Source: WLMZ01 sp043747765 (GTDB lineage: Bacteria; Actinomycetota; Acidimicrobiia; Acidimicrobiales; Ilumatobacteraceae). Taken from it: a stretch of 11,033 nt of DNA. The DNA lies in the NCBI GenBank assembly GCA_043747765.1, contig JAYTOM010000452.1:1-11033 (forward strand), read 5' to 3'. How positions within the stretch are numbered: position 1 is the stretch's first letter; the number at the start of each line of letters is the position of its first letter. Positions 1 through 5,515 of the stretch are shown piece after piece. Below the pieces are notes generated by a model. The model searched no databases and had not been told where the DNA came from. It saw only the letters and a list, made by a program, of their open reading frames with translations. Both the position numbers and the translations under genes were made by a program.

Positions 1-51
1 GGCACTCGAAGCGTCCGGCTTCGGATTCGGGCCTGGCACGACCGACCGCCC

Positions 52-270
52 TCAGACGGGACGGATGTCGGCGGCCTCGCGACGACCGAGCTTCAGCAGT
101 GGCAGGAACGAAACCGCAGCTCCGACGGCGATGCTGCGTGTGCCGTCGGCAATCGAGACGCAGTGAAAGGCAAATACTGCGGGCGCTTCGTCGAGCGTGA
201 TCTCGCCCAGACCCTTCGGCTCGTCGAAGTTGGTGACAATGCCAAGGAGGCGTTCGGAATCTTGCTGCAT
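52..270 (-). CDS. Divergent cold-shock-domain protein
   Basis: A 72-residue protein resembling a single cold-shock (OB-fold, nucleic-acid-binding) domain. The frame GIVTNFDEPKGLGEI at residues 10-24, then VFAFHCVSI at 32-40, DGTR at 42-45, VG at 49-50 and LGRREA at 61-66, follows the cold-shock pattern. The two RNA-binding motifs are altered: RNP1 (normally KGFGFI) reads KGLGEI, and RNP2 (normally VFVHFS) reads VFAFHC, so several stacking aromatics are missing. Short actinobacterial proteins of this type, with FHC in place of VHFS, form a known but poorly characterised subgroup. It begins 13 bp after the hisG stop and is probably co-transcribed with hisG. The ATG at 270 has no upstream Shine-Dalgarno sequence; the frame stays open into hisG, but the domain begins right after this ATG, so I chose it. 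Nucleic-acid binding is an inference from fold only. Confidence 0.75.
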   Translation of the reverse strand: MQQDSERLLGIVTNFDEPKGLGEITLDEAPAVFAFHCVSIADGTRSIAVGAAVSFLPLLKLGRREAADIRPV

Positions 271-283
271 CAGGAGGAATACC

Positions 284-1159
284 CTAGGCAATGATCTTGG
301 AGATCGGCAGTTCGAGGATGCCTGTGGCTCCAGCATCTTTGAGGTCGGGGATGAGGATGTTGATCTGGTTCTTGGCGACGACGGTTTCGATCGCGAATCC
401 CCCGTCGTTGGCGAGTTCGCTCACGGTCGGCGCCTTCAGTGACGGGACGAGCGCGACGACCGCCTCGAAGTTCTCCTTGGACACGTTCAGCTTGACCAGA
501 ACCTTGCCACGAGCGTCCAACGTGCCCATCAACAGGGTCATCAACTGGTCCATCGCGTGGCGCTTGACCGGGTCCTCGAACGACCGACGGTTGACGACGA
601 CCTCGGTGTAGCTGATCAGGATCGTGTCGATCACGCGCAGACCAGCGGCTCGCAATGCGCGCCCGGTCTCGGTGATGTCGACGATGCAATCGGCGATGTC
701 GGGAATCTTCGCTTCGCTGGCCCCGTATGACAATCGGATGTCGGCCTGGATGCCGTGTTCGGCGAAGAAGCGCCTGGTCAATTCCGGATATTCGGTGCTG
801 ACGCGAACGCCGTGAGCAAGATCAGCCACGCTACGCGCCGGCGAGTCGCCGGCGACCGCCACAATCACCTGGATCGGCAGAGACGTGGCCTTCGAGTACT
901 GCAGTTCACCGAGGCTGACAACGTCGCTGGACGTCTCCTCGACCCAGTCCCGACCAGTGATGCCCACGTCGAACAGACCTTCTGCGACGTAGCTCGGGAT
1001 CTCCTGCGGACGGAGGATACGGACTTCACTAATTCTCGGATCATCGATCGTGGCCTTGTAGTCGACCGACGAATTGCGGCGCACCGAGAGGTCGGCCGCA
1101 TCGAACAGTTCGAGGGTCGCCTTCTCCAGCGAGCCCTTGGGGAGAACGAGGCGAAGCAC
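284..1159 (-). CDS. hisG: ATP phosphoribosyltransferase, long form
   Basis: Catalyses the first step of histidine biosynthesis, condensing ATP and PRPP to phosphoribosyl-ATP. The 291 residues match the long, homohexameric HisG that carries its own histidine-sensing C-terminal domain and needs no HisZ. Visible landmarks: N-terminal LRLVLPKGSL (2-11), EGLFDVGITGRDWV (60-73), and the PRPP-binding signature IVDITETGRALRAAGL (159-174). The C-terminal regulatory region spans about 210-291 and includes VPSLKAPTVSEL (238-249), typical of the PxxxxPTVxxL stretch in long forms. The start is GTG at 1159: an in-frame TGA lies ten codons upstream with no other ATG, GTG or TTG between, and a TAGTCT hexamer sits 7 bases before it, suggesting a leaderless mRNA. 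Its usual partner hisE is not adjacent; the upstream neighbour is mogA. It is followed 13 bp later by a cold-shock-like gene. Confidence 0.95.
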   Translation of the reverse strand: MLRLVLPKGSLEKATLELFDAADLSVRRNSSVDYKATIDDPRISEVRILRPQEIPSYVAEGLFDVGITGRDWVEETSSDVVSLGELQYSKATSLPIQVIVAVAGDSPARSVADLAHGVRVSTEYPELTRRFFAEHGIQADIRLSYGASEAKIPDIADCIVDITETGRALRAAGLRVIDTILISYTEVVVNRRSFEDPVKRHAMDQLMTLLMGTLDARGKVLVKLNVSKENFEAVVALVPSLKAPTVSELANDGGFAIETVVAKNQINILIPDLKDAGATGILELPISKIIA

Positions 1160-1166
1160 GTCCGAC

Positions 1167-1172
1167 AGACTA
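1167..1172 (-). promoter_or_regulatory. Candidate -10 element for a leaderless hisG mRNA
   Basis: On the minus strand TAGTCT fits the actinobacterial TANNNT -10 pattern and ends 7 bases before the hisG GTG, which would place the transcript start at or next to the start codon. There is no Shine-Dalgarno sequence in this position and no recognisable -35, as is common in such promoters. Prediction only. Confidence 0.45.
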
Positions 1173-1174
1173 CG

Positions 1175-1194
1175 GGCACCGACCGATCAGTGCC
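1175..1194. repeat. Inverted repeat between mogA and hisG
   Basis: The arms GGCAC and GTGCC pair perfectly. Read as minus-strand RNA the pairing extends inward to 8 bp (one G-U) around a UCGG tetraloop. No T-run follows, so a Rho-independent terminator is not well supported. The repeat lies just upstream of the candidate hisG -10, so it could be an operator over the promoter, or an end structure for the def-to-mogA transcript. The rest of the 64-bp gap (1160-1223) holds nothing else I recognise. Confidence 0.4.
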
Positions 1195-1223
1195 GTGCCC
1201 ATTGTTCCTTGCGATGGTGCGGG

Positions 1224-1727
1224 TCAGTGCTGAGTCGGCTCGTCGGCCAACAGCCGGATGGCGTGGGGCAAGACGTCGATGATCGCGCCGAGTTGCTCGA
1301 CGCAACCCTTTGGTGACCCCGGTGTGTTGCAGATGATCGTCCGCCCGCGAATACCGGCGATTCCTCGACTCAATCGGCCGAGGGGACTGACCATGCGCAT
1401 CGCCTCGGCGAGGCCAGGAGCCTCTCGTTCGATCACGGCCCGAGTTCCCTCCGGCGTCTGATCCCTTGGTGCGAAACCCGTTCCACCCGTGGACACGATC
1501 AGCCCGGCGAACCCGTCACTCATCCGGCGTAGGACATCGGCCACTTCTTCAGCACCGTCGGCGGTGACGCGATGGTCGACGACCGTGAAGCCGCTCTGAG
1601 TGAGTTGGGCCACGAGTGCCCGACCACTGACATCGTCACGAGTCCCGTGGACGACCCCGTCGCTGACCGTCAGCACCTTGGCCGCCGACGAAGGAGGCTC
1701 TGACTGACCGGTCGACGTCATGCTCAT
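1224..1727 (-). CDS. mogA: MogA/MoaB-family molybdopterin-binding protein
   Basis: A 167-residue member of the MogA/MoaB/MoCF family, which in molybdenum cofactor biosynthesis adenylylates molybdopterin before metal insertion. Visible motifs: LTVSDGVVHGTRDDVSG (19-35), the molybdopterin-binding loop STGGTGFAPRDQTPEG (79-94) with the family's GGTG...RD.TPE signature, and SRGIAGIRGRTIICNTPGSPKG (120-141), the second signature. The ATG at 1727 overlaps the rsmB stop by one base (TGATG), so translation is probably coupled to rsmB. A second ATG two codons later is a possible alternative start. No other molybdenum-cofactor gene is visible in the window. The symbol is by family; mogA versus moaB cannot be settled from sequence inspection alone. 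Confidence 0.85.
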   Translation of the reverse strand: MSMTSTGQSEPPSSAAKVLTVSDGVVHGTRDDVSGRALVAQLTQSGFTVVDHRVTADGAEEVADVLRRMSDGFAGLIVSTGGTGFAPRDQTPEGTRAVIEREAPGLAEAMRMVSPLGRLSRGIAGIRGRTIICNTPGSPKGCVEQLGAIIDVLPHAIRLLADEPTQH

Positions 1728-2959
1728 CACCGAGCACGGTACCGAATGATCGCCATGCCATCGGTGTCGGCGTCCTGCGGCAGCAGGCGGAAACCGGAAC
1801 CGAACGGCTGCCACGGCTCGCTCGGCGCGTCGGTGATGACATCGAAACCGTCCGGTGTGGCGTGCTCGATCGACTCGGCCGCTGTGATGGTGCAGACGCT
1901 GTAGACCAGCATTCCGCCCGGTATGACGAGCGGTGCAGCCGCAGCCAGCAGACGAGACTGGATGCCGACCAGATCGTCGACGTCGTCGCGACTGATGCGC
2001 CAGCGGGCGTCGGGGCGACGGCGCAGCGAGCCGAGGCCGCTGCATGGAGCGTCGATCAAAACGCGATCGAAGCTGTGCGGCGCAAAAGGCGGTGCCGAAC
2101 CGTCGGCGACCACCACAGGAACGTGGTAACCGAGTCGATGTGCGTTCTGGACAATGAGCGCAGCGCGATGCGGTTGGAGATCTGCGGCGACGACGAATGC
2201 TCCGTTGCCGGCCATTGCTGTGGCTTTGCCACCTGGCGCCGCGCACATGTCCAGCACCGACTCCCCCGGTTTCGCCCCGACCAGATCAGCCACCCACTGC
2301 GACCCGCGATCCTGGATGTATCCGTCGTCGCGCTTCGTCACCTGCGGCGCCTCGTTCATGCATTCCAGAGCTGCCACGCCTTCGAACTCGCCGAGCTCGG
2401 AGACGAACCGCGCCACGATCCAATCCGGATAGCTCAGACGGTCGGCGTCGTCAGACCAGATCATCGGCGTGTTGGCCACCTTGCGCAGCACGGCATTGAC
2501 GAACCCACGTACTTTCGGATGGGCGAGCTCGACCGTTTCACCGACTGCAGCATGTGGTGCCACGCCGGCGAAGGCGAGCTGGTACGCACCGAGGGTCAGC
2601 AGCGTACGAACCTCAGGATCGGGCTCGGTGATCACGAACCGTTCGAACAACGCAGCGCACGCACGCCGCATGCGGGTCGTGCCGTAAACCAGTTCCGTGA
2701 CGAATCGCCGGTCCTGATCACTCAGTGCACTGCGATCGAGCATCGACGCAAGCAGCAGATTCGCGTATGCACCGTCGTGCTCGATCCGGAGCAGAGCGTC
2801 GAAGGCAACCTGGCGAGCTGACGCGACGCGGCGGCCACGCGCATCGAACTGGTTCCCCTGTTGGCCGGTCCCCTGTCGCCCGGTGAGCTGCTGTGCCTTG
2901 GGCGAGTGCTGCGCCGCGGACGGCGCACGACGTTGTTGATTGGATTGTCGATGACTCAC
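1727..2959 (-). CDS. rsmB: 16S rRNA m5C967 methyltransferase RsmB (Sun/Fmu), internally shortened
   Basis: Probable S-adenosylmethionine-dependent cytosine-5 methyltransferase of 16S rRNA, 410 residues. In order: a Gln/Arg-rich tail (1-43) that looks disordered; a NusB-like RNA-binding domain (about 44-165, with FVTELVYGTTR at 86-96 and FVNAVLRK at 153-160); then the Rossmann methyltransferase core. The core has SAM motif I VLDMCAAPGGKA (235-246), motif IV DAPCSGLGSLRRRPDARW (303-320, Cys306) and motif VI YSVCT (353-357), whose Cys356 is the expected nucleophile. Odd feature: the chain passes from NEAPQVTKR (202-210) directly to DGYIQDRGSQ (212-221), leaving out the 50 or so residues that normally form a small domain here (see findings). 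The GTG start at 2959 overlaps the fmt stop as GTGA, indicating coupled translation. Confidence 0.92.
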   Translation of the reverse strand: MSHRQSNQQRRAPSAAQHSPKAQQLTGRQGTGQQGNQFDARGRRVASARQVAFDALLRIEHDGAYANLLLASMLDRSALSDQDRRFVTELVYGTTRMRRACAALFERFVITEPDPEVRTLLTLGAYQLAFAGVAPHAAVGETVELAHPKVRGFVNAVLRKVANTPMIWSDDADRLSYPDWIVARFVSELGEFEGVAALECMNEAPQVTKRDDGYIQDRGSQWVADLVGAKPGESVLDMCAAPGGKATAMAGNGAFVVAADLQPHRAALIVQNAHRLGYHVPVVVADGSAPPFAPHSFDRVLIDAPCSGLGSLRRRPDARWRISRDDVDDLVGIQSRLLAAAAPLVIPGGMLVYSVCTITAAESIEHATPDGFDVITDAPSEPWQPFGSGFRLLPQDADTDGMAIIRYRAR

Positions 2960-3879
2960 GAGATGTCCGCATCGGCACTCAGCGACTGACCGAACTGCTC
3001 ACCCGGCAAAGGGTGGGCGCCGTTGGCCCAGGCCTGCGCCGCCATCACCGGCTTGCCTTCTGGCTGCACGCGGTCGAGAACGAGTGCGCCGTCCCAGCAA
3101 CCAACGGTGAGCGGATCGAGGAGGGCACCTGCGGCACCGGTGCGCTCGTCGAGCTCGACGCCGAGCACCTTCAGCCGCTTACCCCGAAACATCGTCCACG
3201 CAACACCGAGTCGGACCAAGCGGTCGATCTCGATTGCTGGGCGACTCCAGTCGATCGCGAGTTCGGACGGATCGAGTTTGGCCGCATACGTGGCCTCGCC
3301 GATCTGTTCGACGCCGGGCCGTAGTCCACGCGTGAGATTGTCGACCAACTGGGTGGCGCCGACGTCGACCAGCCGGCGACGAAGATCGTTGATGGTGACC
3401 CGTGAACCGATCGGCACCTCGACGCGGTCGATGACATCACCGGTGTCGAGGCCGACATCCACCTGCATCAAGCAGACACCCGTGACTTCGTCGCCGGCGA
3501 GGAGCGCACGTTCGACCGGCGCCGCGCCGCGCCAACGGGGAAGCAACGAGAAGTGCAGATTGACCATCGGTAGCTGTTCGAGAACGTTCGGCCGGATCAA
3601 CTGACCGAACGCGACGACGACACCGAGTTCAGCGCCGACTGTCAGCACATCGTCGACCTGGTGGCTGACCGCCAGACCGAGACGCTCGGCAGCAGCCTTG
3701 ACAGGGCTGGCCGCCAGTTCGGCGCCCCGCCCACGACGTTTGTCGGCGCGTGAGACGACGAGTGCGACGTCGAATCCGTTGGCGACGAGCGCCTCGAGGC
3801 AGGGCACGGCCATCGCAGGCGTGCCGAGGAAGACGATGCGCTTCGGTGGTCCTTCGGGCAGCGGAGCCAGTTCTGTCAC
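2956..3879 (-). CDS. fmt: Methionyl-tRNA formyltransferase
   Basis: Transfers a formyl group from 10-formyltetrahydrofolate to Met-tRNA(fMet), producing the bacterial initiator tRNA. The 307 residues are the usual length. The N-terminal formyltransferase domain carries IVFLGTPAMAV (15-25), RGRGAELAASPVKAAA (49-64) and NLHFSLLPRWRGAAPVERAL (107-126), then VDVGLDTGDV (140-149). Asn107, His109 and Asp145 are the expected catalytic triad of the formyltransferase fold. The C-terminal tRNA-binding OB-like domain follows from about 205, with WTMFRGKRLKVLG. The GTG at 3879 overlaps the def stop as GTGA. The reading frame stays open further upstream inside def, but the coupled GTG gives a normal length and the strand beta-1 just after it. 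Adjacent def removes the formyl group that this enzyme adds. Confidence 0.95.
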   Translation of the reverse strand: MTELAPLPEGPPKRIVFLGTPAMAVPCLEALVANGFDVALVVSRADKRRGRGAELAASPVKAAAERLGLAVSHQVDDVLTVGAELGVVVAFGQLIRPNVLEQLPMVNLHFSLLPRWRGAAPVERALLAGDEVTGVCLMQVDVGLDTGDVIDRVEVPIGSRVTINDLRRRLVDVGATQLVDNLTRGLRPGVEQIGEATYAAKLDPSELAIDWSRPAIEIDRLVRLGVAWTMFRGKRLKVLGVELDERTGAAGALLDPLTVGCWDGALVLDRVQPEGKPVMAAQAWANGAHPLPGEQFGQSLSADADIS

Positions 3880-4403
3880 TTGAGCCGCAGCCGACGCGGC
3901 TTGGTGGCCTTGGCGTTGTCGTCGACGATCTGGCGGTACTCGGCGAGCGCGGATTTGCGCTGCTCTGGTTCCATCCGGTCGAACATCAGCACGCCATTCA
4001 GATGATCCAACTCGTGTTGGAACAAGCGCCCCATCAGCTCGCTGGCTTCGAGTTCGATCTCGTTGCCGTCCATGGTGCGACCGCGCATCAGCACGTGGTT
4101 CGGACGCATCATCTCGACGTACAGGCCGGGGATGCTGAGGCAGCCCTCGTCGTACACGTATTCGCCACTGCTCTCGACGATCTCGGGGTTGATGATCACC
4201 ATCTGTTCGTCCTCGACCGCCCACACGAAGATCTGCTTCTGGACGCCGATCTGAGGAGCTGCAAGGCCGATTCCGCTGTCACTGGAGAACAGAGTGTCGA
4301 ACATGTTGTCGACGAGCCTGGCGACTTTGCCGTCGATATCGGTCACAGCGGCCGCCGGAGTTTTCAGAACTGGATCACCGAAGGTGCGGATTTCGTACGC
4401 CAC
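3876..4403 (-). CDS. def: Peptide deformylase
   Basis: Metalloenzyme that removes the N-formyl group from nascent proteins, 175 residues. All three family motifs are intact: GIGLAAPQIG (44-53), EGCLSIPG (86-93) with metal ligand Cys88, and QHELDHLNG (129-137), in which His130 and His134 bind the metal and Glu131 is the general base. EGCLS, rather than EGCVS or EGCLT, is a normal variant. The C-terminal tail is basic (KATKPRRLRLK). The start is GTG at 4403, with no Shine-Dalgarno sequence but with TAGCCT six bases upstream, so the mRNA may be leaderless. It heads the overlapping run def-fmt-rsmB-mogA and diverges from the RsmC-like gene. Confidence 0.96.
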   Translation of the reverse strand: MAYEIRTFGDPVLKTPAAAVTDIDGKVARLVDNMFDTLFSSDSGIGLAAPQIGVQKQIFVWAVEDEQMVIINPEIVESSGEYVYDEGCLSIPGLYVEMMRPNHVLMRGRTMDGNEIELEASELMGRLFQHELDHLNGVLMFDRMEPEQRKSALAEYRQIVDDNAKATKPRRLRLK

Positions 4404-4409
4404 GCTGCA

Positions 4410-4415
4410 AGGCTA
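4410..4415 (-). promoter_or_regulatory. Candidate -10 element for a leaderless def mRNA
   Basis: TAGCCT on the minus strand fits TANNNT and ends six bases before the def GTG, so transcription would start at or beside the start codon. def is the first gene after a divergent boundary and must have a promoter in the 62-bp gap. No clear -35 is seen. Prediction only. Confidence 0.5.
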
Positions 4416-4433
4416 CCGACCCCCGATCGAACG

Positions 4434-4445
4434 GCACCGAGGTGC
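4434..4445. repeat. 12-bp palindrome in the def/rsmC-like divergent gap
   Basis: GCACC-GA-GGTGC is a perfect 5-2-5 inverted repeat between the two divergent starts. It lies roughly at the -35 distance for def and just upstream of the plus-strand gene, a position suited to an operator. GGCACCGA occurs both here (from 4433) and in the inverted repeat upstream of hisG (from 1175). Function unknown; may be chance in GC-rich DNA. Confidence 0.3.
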
Positions 4446-4465
4446 TGTTCGGAGCAGCGAGACCG

Positions 4466-5089
4466 ATGACCGACGAGCAGTACTTCACACCGAATCCTTC
4501 GACGGCGAGTCAACCGTTCGAACTCGAGATCGCGTTGCCGGACGGCACGATGCGCCTGATGACCGACCGCGGTGTGTTCAGCTATGGGGCACTCGACACG
4601 GGTACCCGGGTCCTGATCCTGAAGGCACCCCCGCTGGAGCCTGAAGCTCTCGAGTGGAACAGCAATCTCCTCGACCTCGGTTGCGGTGTGGGGCCGATCG
4701 CGATCACATTGGCGCGGCGGGCTCCGATGGCGACGGTCTATGCCGTCGACGTGAACAACCGCGCGCTCGGCCTGACCCTCGAGAACGCACGGGCCAACAA
4801 GATCACGACCATCAAGACCTGCACGCCCGAGCAGGTGGACGACTCGATTCGTTTCGAGCTGATCTGGAGCAATCCGCCGGTACACATCGGCAAGCCGGCG
4901 ATGCACGAGTTGCTGCTGCAATGGCTGCCCCGACTGACGCCGAGCGGACAGGCGATCCTGGTGGTTCAGAAGCACCTCGGTTCCGATTCACTGCTCGACT
5001 GGCTGAACGCCGAAGGCTTCCCCACAGACCGGCTGAGCAGCGCCAAGGGATACCGGCTGCTTCGGGTTCGCCCACGCATCGAAACCTGA
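4466..5089 (+). CDS. RsmC-like class I methyltransferase (MTS domain)
   Basis: A 207-residue S-adenosylmethionine-dependent methyltransferase of the MTS (methyltransferase small) type, the domain of RsmC and RlmG, which make N2-methylguanine in rRNA. Visible: N-terminal YFTPNPS and DRGVFSYGALDTGTRVL (34-50), SAM motif I LLDLGCGVGPIAI (68-80), acidic VDVN after the second strand (94-97), and the catalytic NPPVHIGK (136-143), of the NPP(F/Y) class used for exocyclic amino groups. E. coli RsmC has a second, inactive copy of the domain; this protein has only one, as do many actinobacterial homologues. The ATG at 4466 has GGAG at 4451-4454, somewhat distant; a GTG at 4442 is an alternative that would add eight residues. 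An rRNA target is probable but not proven, so no symbol is given. Confidence 0.85.
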   Translation: MTDEQYFTPNPSTASQPFELEIALPDGTMRLMTDRGVFSYGALDTGTRVLILKAPPLEPEALEWNSNLLDLGCGVGPIAITLARRAPMATVYAVDVNNRALGLTLENARANKITTIKTCTPEQVDDSIRFELIWSNPPVHIGKPAMHELLLQWLPRLTPSGQAILVVQKHLGSDSLLDWLNAEGFPTDRLSSAKGYRLLRVRPRIET

Positions 5090-5102
5090 CCGATGCGGCT
5101 GT

Positions 5103-5108
5103 CATACT
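5103..5108 (+). promoter_or_regulatory. Candidate -10 element for the epoxide-hydrolase-like gene
   Basis: CATACT matches five of six positions commonly found in a TATACT-type -10 and ends six bases before the ATG at 5115. The 25-bp gap contains no Shine-Dalgarno sequence, so a leaderless transcript is the simplest reading. Weaker than the hisG and def cases because the first T is C. Confidence 0.4.
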
Positions 5109-5114
5109 CAGCCG

Positions 5115-5483
5115 ATGGATCCAGAAGCAGCTGTCAACGAGTTCGTCCGTCGCGCCGTCGCCAAGGACCTCGACGGTCTGATCGAGTTGGTCAGCGACGA
5201 CATCGAATACGACAACGTACCGATGGGCAAGAATCACGGCCCCGAGGAATTGCTCAACATGCTCGGCGCGATGGTCGGCCACTTCGACGAAATCGAATTC
5301 GTGATCCATCGCCAGACGTGCTCAGGCAACGTCGTCATGAACGAGCGAACCGATCGCTTCCGGATCGGTGAGAAGTGGATCGACCTGCCCGTTGCCGGCG
5401 TGTTCGAAGTGAACGACCACGGCAAGATCATGCTCTGGCGCGACTACTTCGACATGGCGATGATGACGTCGCAGATGAGCTGA
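5115..5483 (+). CDS. Limonene-1,2-epoxide hydrolase family protein
   Basis: A 122-residue protein of the NTF2-like alpha+beta barrel fold, most like limonene-1,2-epoxide hydrolase (LEH). The characterised Rhodococcus enzyme uses an Arg-Asp-Asp triad plus a Tyr and Asn that position water. Each has a counterpart here: Tyr32 and Asn34 in IEYDNVPMG (30-38), Arg78 and Asp80 in NERTDRF (76-82), and Asp110 in WRDYFD (108-113). LPVAGVFEVNDHGKI (91-105) also follows LEH. This makes catalysis more likely than for the many inactive SnoaL-like relatives. The natural substrate is unknown; no terpene pathway genes are nearby. It follows the RsmC-like gene by 25 bp and converges on priA with 16 bp between stops. 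The start is ATG at 5115, with no in-frame alternative that improves the alignment. Confidence 0.82.
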   Translation: MDPEAAVNEFVRRAVAKDLDGLIELVSDDIEYDNVPMGKNHGPEELLNMLGAMVGHFDEIEFVIHRQTCSGNVVMNERTDRFRIGEKWIDLPVAGVFEVNDHGKIMLWRDYFDMAMMTSQMS

Positions 5484-5515
5484 GTGCGTCGCACCTGCGT
5501 CACAGGCGTGGCGGA
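5484..5515. other. Short convergent gap with weak inverted repeats
   Basis: Directly after the plus-strand stop, GTGC-GTC-GCAC (5484-5494) is a short perfect inverted repeat, and CCTG...CAGG (5494-5505 region) is a second, weaker one reaching into the priA 3' end. They could help end both converging transcripts, but the stems are only 4 bp and no T-runs follow. Confidence 0.2.

Noticed and set aside
1..51. Possible terminator or gene end at the left edge
   Set aside because: A short TCCG/CGGA pairing is visible but has no T-run, and 51 bases are too few to identify a gene.
291..611. Plus-strand open frame with AGGAGG (272-277) upstream of its ATG
   Set aside because: The spacing to the ATG is 13 bases, too long, and the frame is antisense to the well-supported hisG. 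The purine run is the complement of the end of the hisG-to-cold-shock junction.
1728..2246. N-terminal extension of the mogA frame into rsmB
   Set aside because: The extension is Arg-rich with no motif; the coupled ATG at 1727 gives the normal family length.
1862..2821. Long plus-strand open frame (319 codons) opposite rsmB
   Set aside because: Composition is rich in Arg, His and Asp without recognisable motifs, as expected for the antisense of a GC-rich gene; rsmB on the other strand has all family motifs.
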